Shown here: in pieces, positions 7,869 through 16,778 of the stretch
Layout: each line of letters starts with the position of its first letter
Position numbering within the stretch: position 1 is the stretch's first letter
From: an uncultured delta proteobacterium
GTDB lineage: Bacteria > Myxococcota_A > Polyangia > Polyangiales > Ga0077539
Assembly: GCA_903845045.1 (NCBI GenBank)
Contig: CAIMWA010000290.1
Location: forward strand, 1 to 43,654
Direction of reading: 5' to 3'
Length of the DNA: 43,654 nucleotides
Translations under genes and position numbers: made by a program
Notes under the pieces: model-generated
What the model was told of the DNA's origin: nothing
Database searches by the model: none
Seen by the model: only the letters and a program-made list of their open reading frames with translations

Positions 7869-10800
7869 CACTCGAAGACGGTGGCGACGGAATCCACGCG
7901 GGCCGGGATGATAGGCGCCGCGATGGGCCTCGTATACGTCGCCGTGGTGGTTCCGGTCATGAGGCCGGTCTGGGCAACCTGGAGGACGAGGCGCCAGTCG
8001 CCGCCCGTCGTGGAGCTCACATACGAACGCGGCAGGCCCGTGAGCGGGTCGATGCCGGCAGCGCTTACGTTGCAGTTCGGGGTGCGCGTCACCGCGACGC
8101 CGAAGAGCAGGCTGTTCGCGTCGTCGGCGCAGGTGCCGTTGTTGTTCAGGTCGCAGGTCACGCGCACGATGTCCGCCGTGGTGGCGGGGTTCCCGTCGAG
8201 GTCGATGCGTCCCTGCGGAACGAACGACCCCGCAGGATCGTTCGCCGCCAGGTCGACACCCCAGAGCCGCGCCGAACCGATCTGGCACGGATCGGTGCCC
8301 GTCTGCGGCGCGAAGGAGCCGAAGTACAGGACGTTGTTGAACAACGTCATCGCACCCGTGAGCCGCTCACCAGCGTAGAAGTCCTGCGACGAGGTCGCGC
8401 TTCCCGTGCGGATGTTCCAGTTCTCCTCGACGGAGAGTCCGGTGGTCGTGCCCGCCGCGTCGGTCTGCACCGTCTCGAGGATCGACTCGACGCGATTCTC
8501 GTCGGTCCCCTCGAGGAGCTCGATGTCGCCGGAGCCGAACGCGACCAGCGTCCGACCGAGCTGATCGATGGAGATCACCGGGCGCTCGATGATCGGCGCA
8601 CCCGCGGAGTAGCCGCGGTCCCAGAACATGTCGAACTCGTCGGCCATCCACCAGAACGCGGGGTTCGTGCTCGAGAGGTCCACACGCCACAGGGCACCGT
8701 CGGCGTCACCCAAGTACGCACGCGACGTCACGACGCCAGCCTGGCCGTTGTAGAGGCCCGGCGCGCCGATGAGCGGCGACGCCGCGGGGATCGGGCTCGT
8801 CGACGCCGACATCGTCGGGTCGTACGGCACCGACGTCGGGGCCGCACCGATCTTGCGGATGAGCGCCCCGGTCTTCAGGTCGACCACGTAGAAGAAGCGC
8901 CCGGTGCCGCCCTGCCAGCACCGGACGTACGGGCGCCGCGCGCCGCGACCGCTGGTCCAGCCCGTCATCAGCGTGTTCGGGCGGGCCGCGCGCGGTGCCG
9001 AGGTCGGCGAGCACGTCGCGGCGAGGTTGCCCTGACCACCGGGGATGAACGCCACCGCGCGCTCCACGGTCACACCCGTCGAAGGCGGCGTGTAATAGAC
9101 GGTGCCGATGGCGGGCGTGCCGGTCGCGAACTGGATGTCCGGGTCCGTGAACTGCCAGAGGAACACCGGGTTGTACGGGTCCGTGACGTCGAGCGCGACG
9201 TAGGCGCCGCCGCCGAGGCGCAGGCCGACGACGAGCACCGTGCGCCACGACGTGTCGTCGGAGAGCGACGACGAAGAGCGCTCGTAATAGATCTCCTTGA
9301 CGATCGGGGACCCGTCGACACCCTGGGTGTGCGTCGTCGGGTAGCCATTCTTCAGGCCCGGCACGAGGAACGGCGGCACGAAGCCCCAGATCTCCTCGCC
9401 GGTGTCGGCGTTGAACGCGTGCAGGATGCCGTCGTTGGTGCCGACGTACACCGCCGGCTCCCGGGTTCCGACGGTGACCGCCGTGCGGCGCCGTCCCGCC
9501 GCGGGCAGCGTGTGCTGCCGGTACGCGAGGAACGTCTGGTCCGGAAGGTTCACCCGCGGCGGCGGCACGTACGCCGGCGTCGAACGGTAGATGTCACCGA
9601 GCGGGCGCAGCTCCCTCGCCGTCCCGGGCTCGCCGCGGAGCCAGCGGAGGAGCACGTCCACGGACGTCGTCGACGAGTAGTTGAACAGCGTCGGCGCGAG
9701 CGACGTGGTGAGCTCGGCCGACGCACCGAGGCCCGACGTGAGCCCGTTGATGATCGTCGCCTGCATCTGCGCCGGCGTCGTCGCGCCCGTCGGCACGTAC
9801 GTCCACAGGTAGCGCTGTCCCCAGCCGCGCGAATCACGCGAAGCCCGACGGAGGTCGTAGGAGAAATCGTCGCCCACGGAAACGTCCGGGCTCACCTGCG
9901 TAGGCACCGGAGAGGCGCCCATGGCCGGGGCCTGACAAACGGTGCGCGTGCGCACGAGCGAACCCGACCACGGCTGCCCCGGGGTGACGTTGAAGGTCGC
10001 GTTGAACTCGTACTGCGTCGTCCCGATGGTCGCCGTGACACCCGCCTCGCCGAACACCGGCGGCGTGCGCGTCGACGTCTGCGACGTGATGGTGTCGATG
10101 ATCGTCGAGAGCGCCGCCGCGAAGGTCGGGCGATCGTTGGCGTAGTAGACTTGGTTCGTATTGCCGGCGAGCGCGATGGGCGTGAGGTTCGCCACCGCGT
10201 CGGGGTCGCTGGCGTTGAACGCGAGCACGTACGTCTTCACGTTCGGTAGGCCGGCGCCGACCATCGCCATGGTCATCGCGATCTGCGACGGCAAGTTGTA
10301 CGGGCAGCGGCCGCCCACGCACGCCGGGCGCATGTCGAGGTTCGGCGCGCCGTCGGTGATGAGGATGTTCGCGCGGGTGCGGCAGTTGAAGTACGGGTCG
10401 CCGGTGGCGCTCCCGAGCGAGCCGCGGGTCACGTCGGGGCTGTTGTTCCAGTAGAAGAGAGCGTCCTCGAGCATCCCCGCGATGGGGGTCGGGCCGAACG
10501 GACGCACGCCCGGCACCGCCGGGTTCGTGCCGAACGCCGGACGTCCGGTGAGGGTCTGCTGCACCTGCTGGTTGATGAGCGCCAACGTCGCCGTGTCGGC
10601 GCCCGGCGAACCCACGGAGATCAACCCCCCGGGCACCACGTCGGTCAGGTTGCTGTCGTGGGAATCACGCTTCACGCCGACGTTGATGATGGTCGGCGTC
10701 GGGCATCCGTTCGGCTGATAGGTCTGGTTGTCGGCGTACGAGAACATGCCGTCGTACGCCGCGGTGCCGGTGCGGATGTCGTTGTCGAAGGTCATCAACC

Positions 10801-11275
10801 CGAACCGAACGCGGTCCGAGTAGACGTCGAAGATCCCGTCGGGATCCTGCCCCGCCGCAGGCTGGTTCAGCCCCGCGAGGTTCGAGAGGACCTGATGGTG
10901 GGGGATCGGATACAGGTAGTCGTAATCGTAGTTCGACGTGGTGCGCGCCGACTCGACGCAGGACCAGTTCTGGATCGAGCCCGTGAGCACCTCGACGGCG
11001 GTGGTCCAGCGGTTTCGCTGCTCGGTCACGGGGCAGGACGGCGAGCACATGGACACGCCGTTCGAGCACACGTTGCAGGGACCGCCGTCGACGCCGACGC
11101 AGGTCGCGTTGTTCGTGTTGATCCGCCACTCCATGGAGCCGGACGTATCGAGCAGCGTCATGATGTCCGGGCGGATCAGCCGCACGTCGACCTGCGCCGA
11201 CGCCGGACGCGAGCGCGCGACGCCTGCCGCTGCGAGCAGCGCGATCGTGCGGAGCGTGTTGCGGGTCAGTTGCAT
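7868..11275 (-). CDS. pilY1: PilY1-type type IV pilus tip adhesin/assembly factor
   Basis: 1135 residues with a Sec-type signal ending near ASAQ. A von Willebrand A domain begins at once, with the MIDAS motif DTSGS at residues 43-47 and a second metal-site segment ITDGAP. Inside it, residues 59-81 hold five cysteines, an unusual insertion. The C-terminal half is a PilY1 beta-propeller with repeated segments such as AVYVGTNDGILHAFN and GALWRVDLSS. Near the end, residues about 1042-1052 (DLNNNGTCADD) resemble the calcium loop of PilY1 proteins. In type IVa pili PilY1 joins minor pilins at the tip, primes assembly and acts in adhesion. It overlaps pilX by ten bases. Confidence 0.93.
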   Translation of the reverse strand: MQLTRNTLRTIALLAAAGVARSRPASAQVDVRLIRPDIMTLLDTSGSMEWRINTNNATCVGVDGGPCNVCSNGVSMCSPSCPVTEQRNRWTTAVEVLTGSIQNWSCVESARTTSNYDYDYLYPIPHHQVLSNLAGLNQPAAGQDPDGIFDVYSDRVRFGLMTFDNDIRTGTAAYDGMFSYADNQTYQPNGCPTPTIINVGVKRDSHDSNLTDVVPGGLISVGSPGADTATLALINQQVQQTLTGRPAFGTNPAVPGVRPFGPTPIAGMLEDALFYWNNSPDVTRGSLGSATGDPYFNCRTRANILITDGAPNLDMRPACVGGRCPYNLPSQIAMTMAMVGAGLPNVKTYVLAFNASDPDAVANLTPIALAGNTNQVYYANDRPTFAAALSTIIDTITSQTSTRTPPVFGEAGVTATIGTTQYEFNATFNVTPGQPWSGSLVRTRTVCQAPAMGASPVPTQVSPDVSVGDDFSYDLRRASRDSRGWGQRYLWTYVPTGATTPAQMQATIINGLTSGLGASAELTTSLAPTLFNYSSTTSVDVLLRWLRGEPGTARELRPLGDIYRSTPAYVPPPRVNLPDQTFLAYRQHTLPAAGRRRTAVTVGTREPAVYVGTNDGILHAFNADTGEEIWGFVPPFLVPGLKNGYPTTHTQGVDGSPIVKEIYYERSSSSLSDDTSWRTVLVVGLRLGGGAYVALDVTDPYNPVFLWQFTDPDIQFATGTPAIGTVYYTPPSTGVTVERAVAFIPGGQGNLAATCSPTSAPRAARPNTLMTGWTSGRGARRPYVRCWQGGTGRFFYVVDLKTGALIRKIGAAPTSVPYDPTMSASTSPIPAASPLIGAPGLYNGQAGVVTSRAYLGDADGALWRVDLSSTNPAFWWMADEFDMFWDRGYSAGAPIIERPVISIDQLGRTLVAFGSGDIELLEGTDENRVESILETVQTDAAGTTTGLSVEENWNIRTGSATSSQDFYAGERLTGAMTLFNNVLYFGSFAPQTGTDPCQIGSARLWGVDLAANDPAGSFVPQGRIDLDGNPATTADIVRVTCDLNNNGTCADDANSLLFGVAVTRTPNCNVSAAGIDPLTGLPRSYVSSTTGGDWRLVLQVAQTGLMTGTTTATYTRPIAAPIIPARVDSVATVFE

Positions 11276-11937
11276 GGAATCACCGTGATGGCGCGGAGCG
11301 TCTCGTTGCCGCGCGCGACGTTGGTGGTGTCGCCCCCGTAGAGCATGGAGTCGAGCTCCGTCTGGCCGACGGACTCGACCAGCAAGCGAGACGGGAGCAC
11401 AGAAAGGCTCGGATCACCCACGTCGCTGCCAGCCCGCGGCGAGGTGTCGACGCTGAGCTCCGTCACAACGACCTGGAACTTCGGCGCGATGCCGCCGAGG
11501 CCGAACGATCCGGCGACGCGCGAAGTCCCCGTTCCCGAGGCGTCCGCGAAGAGCTTCTGCGGCGACGTGATCACATCGAAATCCGGAGCCACGAACGTGT
11601 AGCAAGGAGGCGTCACCGGGCCGCGCGACGACAGCACCTGCGCGCAGGACGGCAGCGCGTTCGCCGCGGCCTGCACACGAAGGTTCGACGAGATGTAGGC
11701 CTGGCACGAGGTGCGGAGCCGCGCGATGACCGCCGAGCTCCCCGACTCCGCGACGCCGTGCGTCTGCGCGGCCTGGCGCACGTAGCCCGACGAACGGATC
11801 TCTAGCGACGACGAGCGCGTCACGAAGACCCCCGCCGCGCTCACCGTCAGCAGCAGCATGAGCACCACGAACATCGCCACGCCGCGCTCGCCGCGCCGCG
11901 CTCTCCTCGTCCGTGTGATTCGTGCGGGTCGTCTCAT
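11266..11937 (-). CDS. pilX: PilX-like minor pilin
   Basis: 223 residues. A long basic leader (about 19 residues, ending RRGERG) is followed by the hydrophobic helix VAMFVVLMLLLTVSAAGVFV and then the PilX-type segment RSSSLEIRSSGYVRQAAQ. Glu at +5 after the cleavage glycine is absent, as in GspK/PilX-like tip subunits, which fits a position at the top of the priming complex. The C-terminal globular part has two Cys pairs. It starts 18 bp after the pilW stop and overlaps pilY1, with which PilX proteins interact. Confidence 0.85.
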   Translation of the reverse strand: MRRPARITRTRRARRGERGVAMFVVLMLLLTVSAAGVFVTRSSSLEIRSSGYVRQAAQTHGVAESGSSAVIARLRTSCQAYISSNLRVQAAANALPSCAQVLSSRGPVTPPCYTFVAPDFDVITSPQKLFADASGTGTSRVAGSFGLGGIAPKFQVVVTELSVDTSPRAGSDVGDPSLSVLPSRLLVESVGQTELDSMLYGGDTTNVARGNETLRAITVIPCN

Positions 11938-11955
11938 CGGGTCCTCACTGCGGCG

Positions 11956-13161
11956 TCACCGGAGATTGCGGATCGCGAGGTTCGGCGTCGCGATCTCCGT
12001 GATGAGCGTTCGAACCCTGGCCGCACCAGTGCGGTCGGCAAAGACACGGAAGCGCGTCAGCGGGTCCGTCGAGGTGCGTGGAACCCAGCCGAAATTCGGG
12101 TCCTGCTCCCGGTCCCGGATGGTCAAACGAACGATCACCGAACGCACCTGCTGCGGCCGCGCGGAGCTGCTCGACGCCGCCCCGGCCACGGAGAGGATGT
12201 TGCTGTCGCCGAAGGCTAGCGTGCGCATCGCGGGCTGCGCGATGATCGTGTTCGGCGGGTTGCCGAGGTCGTAGGCGATGGTCGCGTCGAAGTCGACGGC
12301 GTACTCGCCCACGAGACGCGCCGCTGCTGCGTTCTCGGTCATTCCCGGACGAAGGTCGTACTCGCGACGGATGAGGTCCGTCTTCACCGCAGCCGCCGCC
12401 GCGTCATCGGGGTAGAGCTGCGGAAGCGATCCGATGAGGGTGCCGATCTGGTACTCGACCATCGACACCGGGGCGATGGTGGCCCCCACGCCGAGACCGG
12501 CCAACCCGCAGCCGGCGCCCGCCGTCGACGACGTCGCGCCCGCGCCCTGCACCAACGGTGCGGTGGTGAGGAGCACCGTCGGCAAGCCGGTCGAGTTCGA
12601 AGCGACCCAGGTACCACCCATGGACACCGCGAACTGCATCTGTCCGGTGGTGCTCATGAGCCGCATGAGCCGGGGCGCCGCCGTGGTCCCGAAGATTCGA
12701 TCGAACTCAGTCTGGCTCTGCACCCGCGCCCACTGCGGCGTCTGGTTCTGCAGCGCCACCGTGGATCCCGAGACCCCGGCCACGAAGTACTCGTCGGCGG
12801 ACACGAAGTTTCCCGTGAGGCGGATCGCCACGGGGTTCACGTAGGCGTTGTCCGTCGCGTCGATGGTCGGGTTCGTCGACGGGGCTGCGATCTCGATGCC
12901 CTGGTACACGGTCGTCGGCCGCGGACAAACGCGTGGATCCGCCGAGCTGTTCGGCGTCGCCATGTAGCCCGCGCGGGAGATGTCGGCGCGGATCTGCTCC
13001 ATCGCGATGCGGAGCCGGAGCTGCATCTCGGCGGTGCGCTGCTGCTGGCCGAAGGTGTTGCTCGCCGTCCGGGACACGGCAAAGAGCGCCGAAACCACGA
13101 TGGACGTGAGCAGGACCGACAGAAGCAGCTCGATGAGCGTGTAACCTCGACGCGCGCGCAT
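11956..13161 (-). CDS. pilW: PilW-like minor pilin
   Basis: 401 residues. The class III leader is very short (MRARRG) and the cleavage site RRG/YTLIELLLS has Glu at +5. The first helix is followed by GQQQRTAEMQLRLRIAMEQI and RADISRAGYM, the classic PilW N-terminal pattern. The large C-terminal domain is typical of PilW. The ATG at 13161 overlaps the pilV stop by one base (TGATG). A longer reading upstream exists but would lie inside pilV and precede the prepilin leader, so it was rejected. Confidence 0.9.
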   Translation of the reverse strand: MRARRGYTLIELLLSVLLTSIVVSALFAVSRTASNTFGQQQRTAEMQLRLRIAMEQIRADISRAGYMATPNSSADPRVCPRPTTVYQGIEIAAPSTNPTIDATDNAYVNPVAIRLTGNFVSADEYFVAGVSGSTVALQNQTPQWARVQSQTEFDRIFGTTAAPRLMRLMSTTGQMQFAVSMGGTWVASNSTGLPTVLLTTAPLVQGAGATSSTAGAGCGLAGLGVGATIAPVSMVEYQIGTLIGSLPQLYPDDAAAAAVKTDLIRREYDLRPGMTENAAAARLVGEYAVDFDATIAYDLGNPPNTIIAQPAMRTLAFGDSNILSVAGAASSSSARPQQVRSVIVRLTIRDREQDPNFGWVPRTSTDPLTRFRVFADRTGAARVRTLITEIATPNLAIRNLR

Positions 13162-13757
13162 CACGTTCCCTCGTGGCGCTGGATCGACACCGCCGTGTAC
13201 ACGGTGCGAACGTTCGTCGAGTCGCTGCTGATCGAGTTGATGGAAGCGCGCGCGCAGTCCGAGTACGCCGACGGCCGCACGCCGCCCTGGCGGAACCACC
13301 AGATGCGAACCTCGGCCCGCACCAGCTCGTTCGGAATGAGCGTCGTCAGGCGCACGTGCGTGCAGTAGAACGCCCGGGCATCGGCCGTCGGCACGTCGTT
13401 TCCGAAGTAGTCGAAGGCCGCCGACTCGGCCAGGCCGGAGACGCTCGCCGGCGGCGACGCGGGGATGATCCAGTCGGTGGTGACCGACGAGCCGAGCGCG
13501 GAGAGGTACCAGGTCGCGCCGATGTTCGTGGCCGGGTTCGACTGCGACGGCTGGGTCCACGAGTAGGAGTCGCGGCGCAAGCGGTCTTGCCAGCGGCGCG
13601 CCAGGTTCGTGGCCATGGTGACCTCGCTGGCGCGCTGGTTCGCGGCGACCGCCGAGGTCTGCATCGCGACGATGCCTAGCAAGCCGCTCCCGAGCACGGC
13701 CATCGCCGAGAGCACCTCGATGAGGGTGTACCCCCCCTGCGACGCGCGGCGCCTCAC
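13161..13757 (-). CDS. pilV: PilV-like minor pilin
   Basis: 198 residues from GTG 13757, which overlaps the fimT stop as GTGA. The leader VRRRASQGG is cleaved before YTLIEVLSAMAVLGSGLLG, with Glu at +5. The following AMQTSAVAANQRA segment is characteristic of PilV (GIVAMQT pattern). The C-terminal domain has paired cysteines (FYCTHV and YSDCARA), probably a disulfide. It is one of four minor pilins that with PilY1 form the priming/tip complex of type IVa pili. Confidence 0.9.
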   Translation of the reverse strand: MRRRASQGGYTLIEVLSAMAVLGSGLLGIVAMQTSAVAANQRASEVTMATNLARRWQDRLRRDSYSWTQPSQSNPATNIGATWYLSALGSSVTTDWIIPASPPASVSGLAESAAFDYFGNDVPTADARAFYCTHVRLTTLIPNELVRAEVRIWWFRQGGVRPSAYSDCARASINSISSDSTNVRTVYTAVSIQRHEGT

Positions 13758-14350
13758 GAGCGCATCCTCGGCATTCCCCCGAGCGGAATCAGGATGCGAC
13801 GCTGCGCGCCACCGGTGGACTGGAACACGTTGACCTGGAAAACCCCGCCCACGCCGACGGACGTAGGATCGTTGGTCCACGCCTGGCTCTGCGTGTAGAT
13901 CGGCGTGGTGGTGAAGAACGCCGCGCCCAGCGGCGTGTAGCAGATCTGCAGGAACGTCGTGCCCGCCGGCAGCGTGATGGTGGCCGCGACGTTGTCGGCG
14001 GCGTACCGGGCCGCGGTCAGGTCGAGGCTCGCAACCCGCGTCTGCGGGTCCAACGACCCGGGGCCGAAGTTCGAGAGACGGCACGACGGCGACGACCCCT
14101 CGTAGGCGTCGAAGGTCAGCGCCGACCCCGCGGCGTTGATCACCAGCGTCTGCGCGCGGCCGCGGTAGAGCGCCCGGGTACGGACCTCGCGGACCACGTC
14201 GAGCACCGACACCGCCGCCTGGGACACCCGTCGCTCGTGGTTCGCCTGCGCCATGCCCGGCAGCACGAGCGCCGAGATGATCGCGATGAGGACCACCACG
14301 ATCATCAGCTCGAGCAGCGAGAAGCCGGCTTGCACGCGACGAGACACCAC
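13754..14350 (-). CDS. fimT: FimT/FimU/GspH-like minor pilin, first gene of the pilus operon
   Basis: 198 residues from GTG 14350; a GTG at 14347 is equally in frame. GGAAGG lies five bases upstream of 14350. The leader VVSRRVQAG is cleaved before FSLLELMIVVVLIAIISALV, with Glu at +5, followed by the GspH-type segment RRVSQAAVSVLDVVREVRTR. The globular part has a pair of cysteines. An upstream in-frame extension lacks a start near a ribosome site and reads as non-pilin sequence. It opens the fimT-pilV-pilW-pilX-pilY1-lipoprotein run; the major pilin and motor genes are not in the window. Confidence 0.88.
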   Translation of the reverse strand: MVSRRVQAGFSLLELMIVVVLIAIISALVLPGMAQANHERRVSQAAVSVLDVVREVRTRALYRGRAQTLVINAAGSALTFDAYEGSSPSCRLSNFGPGSLDPQTRVASLDLTAARYAADNVAATITLPAGTTFLQICYTPLGAAFFTTTPIYTQSQAWTNDPTSVGVGGVFQVNVFQSTGGAQRRILIPLGGMPRMRS

Positions 14351-14395
14351 GACCGCCTTCCGCTGCAACGGATGTGCCCCGCTGTACTCATGAGG

Positions 14396-14413
14396 GAAAT
14401 TACAGGAGAAATT
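14396..14413 (-). promoter_or_regulatory. GAAATT direct repeat upstream of the pilus operon
   Basis: Two copies of GAAATT (14396-14401 and 14408-14413) are separated by six bases, a 12-bp spacing, inside the most AT-rich patch of the window. They lie about 46-63 bp upstream of the fimT start. The placement would suit an activator or RNA polymerase contact for the pilus operon. No protein is assigned. Confidence 0.35.
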
Positions 14414-14453
14414 CCAGATCTGCGGATGCGCCGCCGAAACGGCTTGCACGACC

Positions 14454-14468
14454 CCGCAATCATTGCGG
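14454..14468. promoter_or_regulatory. 15-bp perfect inverted repeat in the divergent pilus/redox promoter region
   Basis: CCGCAATCATTGCGG is a perfect 7-bp dyad around one central base. It sits near the middle of the 234-bp gap between fimT (minus) and the DUF6599 lipoprotein gene (plus), about 104 bp from fimT and 117 bp from the other start. Several further TTGC/GCAA half-sites occur nearby. The form is that of an operator for a dimeric regulator shared by both operons; no -10/-35 or sigma-54 site could be assigned with confidence. The rest of the gap shows nothing else. Confidence 0.45.
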
Positions 14469-14584
14469 AGTCCAAGCAGAAACCTTGCCGACCGCAACTT
14501 TCCGACGCCCGAAATCTGGGAAGGGGGCGTGCGAGGACGGCAGCTTGCGGAGGGAATGCCCTGACCGTATCACCCTGCGGCCCC

Positions 14585-15625
14585 ATGAAGCGTACGCCCT
14601 GCACGGTCTTCGTCGCCCTCGCCTTCGCCCTCGGCTGCAAGCGCCCGGCCCCGCCGGCGACGCCCGCGCCGCCCGTCCCGACGCCGACGGTGAGCGCATC
14701 CGCGACGGATGGTGGAGCACCGCCCGCGATGACCGCCGATCCCCCGGCTCCCGCCGAGGCCTTTCGAGGAACGGCACGGTTCCTCCCTCGGTCCTCGCCG
14801 GTGCCAGGGTGGTCCCAGTCCGGCGGCGTCCAGGTGGTGGCTGGTCGCGAGCTCTATCAACTCATCGACGGGGCCGCGGCGAAGTACGTCGCGTATGGCT
14901 TTCACGAGCTCGGGCGCACCGACTATCGCAAGGCCGGGACGGAGCTCGTCGTGACCGCCGAGGTCTACGACATGGGCTCGACGCTGGGCGCCTTCGGACA
15001 GTTCTCGATGATGTTGAGCGACTCCCGGGACCCCTTCACGATGCGCGATCACGCGGTGGACCAGGGCTCCGGAGGGTTCCTCGGCACGAGTCAGCTCGTG
15101 TTCTGGAAGGAGCGCTACCTCGTGCAGCTCAACCTCGCCGACGACGGCGGTGGCGACGAGGTGTCGCTGCGCGCGACGGCGTCTTCGGTGCTGCCCGCGT
15201 TGGCGGCCGCCATCGCGACGATGCTCCCGGCGACCGGCGCGGCTCCCGCTCCGCCGACGACGTTGCCCCTCGAAGGACTCGTGTGGGGCGGCATGACGTA
15301 CCTCGCCGATGACGTCCTCGGGGTGTCGCAGTCCGGGGCGGCGTGGGTCGGGCACTACAACAGCGAGGGGCACCGCTACCGGGTCGCACACTTCGGACGA
15401 GGCGCCGCGACCGAGGCCGGGGCCCTGTTCCGCCGGCTGCGCGGAGCCGGAGCGACGTCCATCGCGGGCCTCGGCGACGAGGCTTTCTCGTCGGCGACGC
15501 TCTGCGCGGCGCGCAAGGGGAACGTGGTGCTGGCGGTGGCCGAGCCGGAGCCCGCGACGCTGCCTTCGTTGGCGCCCGAGGCGCGCGTTCAGCGCCTTCG
15601 CGCGCTCGTGGCGACGCTGCCCTGA
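14585..15625 (+). CDS. DUF6599-like lipoprotein, first gene of a redox operon
   Basis: 346 residues from ATG 14585, with a lipoprotein signal (lipobox FALGC, then Lys at +2) and a Pro/Ala-rich linker. The conserved core has YQLIDGAAAKYVAYGFHELG and later DMGSTLGAFGQFSMM, which I recognise as the DUF6599 pattern. No metal-binding Cys cluster is present, so it is probably a structural or sensing component outside the inner membrane. It precedes DUF362 and multi-Fe-S genes in the same direction with a 55-bp gap, and I infer one functional unit. No clear ribosome site precedes the ATG. Function of the family is not known to me. Confidence 0.8.
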   Translation: MKRTPCTVFVALAFALGCKRPAPPATPAPPVPTPTVSASATDGGAPPAMTADPPAPAEAFRGTARFLPRSSPVPGWSQSGGVQVVAGRELYQLIDGAAAKYVAYGFHELGRTDYRKAGTELVVTAEVYDMGSTLGAFGQFSMMLSDSRDPFTMRDHAVDQGSGGFLGTSQLVFWKERYLVQLNLADDGGGDEVSLRATASSVLPALAAAIATMLPATGAAPAPPTTLPLEGLVWGGMTYLADDVLGVSQSGAAWVGHYNSEGHRYRVAHFGRGAATEAGALFRRLRGAGATSIAGLGDEAFSSATLCAARKGNVVLAVAEPEPATLPSLAPEARVQRLRALVATLP

Positions 15626-15680
15626 ACGTCCGGGTCGGATTGCTGGCGCCGCTGGCGCGCTCGTAGCATAGAGGTCGACG

Positions 15681-16778
15681 ATGAGCGCGGAACCCAGGCC
15701 CACGCGGCGTGAACTCCTCTTGCGTGGCGGCAAGGCCCTCGCGGTGCTCGGTGGGTCCGCGGCGGCGGCGCGCCTCGCCTACGACCGCGGCGGATGGAGC
15801 GTCGGCGCCGCTGCCGGCGTGCGCGAGGTGCGCGACTACCGACGTCAGGACCACGGGGGCCCGTGCGATTTCGCCGTCGCTCGCGGAGACGCCACGACGA
15901 CGCCGGCGGCGCTGGTGGAGCACGCCGTCGCGGCGCTAGGGGAGATGCGGCGCTTCGTGTCGCGCGGCGACGTCGTGGTCATCAAGCCGAACATCGGCTG
16001 GGACCGGACCCCGCTGCAGGCCGCGAACACGAACCCCGAGCTCGTCGCGACGGTGGTGCGCCTCGCGCTCGATGCCGGCGCGCGCAAGGTCATCGTGACC
16101 GACGCGAGCTGCAACGACCCGGGCCGCTGCTTTCAGCGCAGCGGAATCTGGGCCCGCGCGCACGCCGCGGGCGCCGAGGTGATGCTCCCCGCAGAGCATC
16201 GCTTCCGCACCATGCGCCTCGGCGGCGAGGTGCTCGACGAGTGGCCCGTGTACCGCACGCTCATCGAGGCGGACAAGGTCATCAACTGCCCCGTCGCGAA
16301 GCACCACAACCTCGCGAAATACACTGCCGCCATGAAGAACTGGTACGGCACCCTCGGCGGGCGGCGGAACCGGCTGCACCAGTCCATCGACCGCTCCATC
16401 GCCGACCTCGCGACGTTCATGCGCCCGACGCTCACCGTCGTCGACGGCATCCGCGTGCTCATGCGCAACGGTCCGCAGGGCGGCAACGTCGACGACACGC
16501 AGCGCATGAACACCGTCATCGCCACCGTCGACCAGGTGGCGGCCGACGCCTTCGGGTGCACCCTCATCGGTCAGCGCCCCGAGAACCTCCCCTACCTGCG
16601 CATGGCCGAGGAGCGGCACCTAGGGACGTCCCAGTGGCAGACGCTGCGGCCGAGGGAGATCGCCCTCGCGAACGACGTCGCGCCGGAGACCCGCGCGCTC
16701 TGGGTGCCCGACGGGCGGGACGCGGCGGAGGTGTCGTACGCGCTGCACGTCGCCCAACGGGCCCGGGTGCTCGCGTGA
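15681..16778 (+). CDS. Tat-exported DUF362 domain protein
   Basis: 365 residues from ATG 15681, with GAGGT six bases upstream. The N-terminus TRRELLLRGGKALAVLGG is a twin-arginine signal, implying export of a folded, probably cofactor-bearing protein. The body matches DUF362: DVVVIKPNIGWDR, GARKVIVTDASCNDPG, INCPVAKHHNLAKYTAAMKN and LTVVDGIRVLMRNGP. DUF362 proteins are often fused to or encoded beside 4Fe-4S ferredoxin modules, and here the stop overlaps the start of a polyferredoxin gene by GTGA. No ferredoxin Cys motif is present in this protein itself. The reaction is unknown. Confidence 0.9.
   Translation: MSAEPRPTRRELLLRGGKALAVLGGSAAAARLAYDRGGWSVGAAAGVREVRDYRRQDHGGPCDFAVARGDATTTPAALVEHAVAALGEMRRFVSRGDVVVIKPNIGWDRTPLQAANTNPELVATVVRLALDAGARKVIVTDASCNDPGRCFQRSGIWARAHAAGAEVMLPAEHRFRTMRLGGEVLDEWPVYRTLIEADKVINCPVAKHHNLAKYTAAMKNWYGTLGGRRNRLHQSIDRSIADLATFMRPTLTVVDGIRVLMRNGPQGGNVDDTQRMNTVIATVDQVAADAFGCTLIGQRPENLPYLRMAEERHLGTSQWQTLRPREIALANDVAPETRALWVPDGRDAAEVSYALHVAQRARVLA

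Noticed and set aside
14549..14564. Tiny upstream reading frame ATG CCC TGA after a GGAGG, a possible leader peptide
   Set aside because: The purine run is only two bases from the ATG, too close for a ribosome site, and two codons are too few to support attenuation.
14351..14584. Sigma-54 promoter for the pilus operon or redox operon
   Set aside because: Scanned both strands for GG-N10-GC in a TGGCAC/TTGCA context; no convincing match was found.
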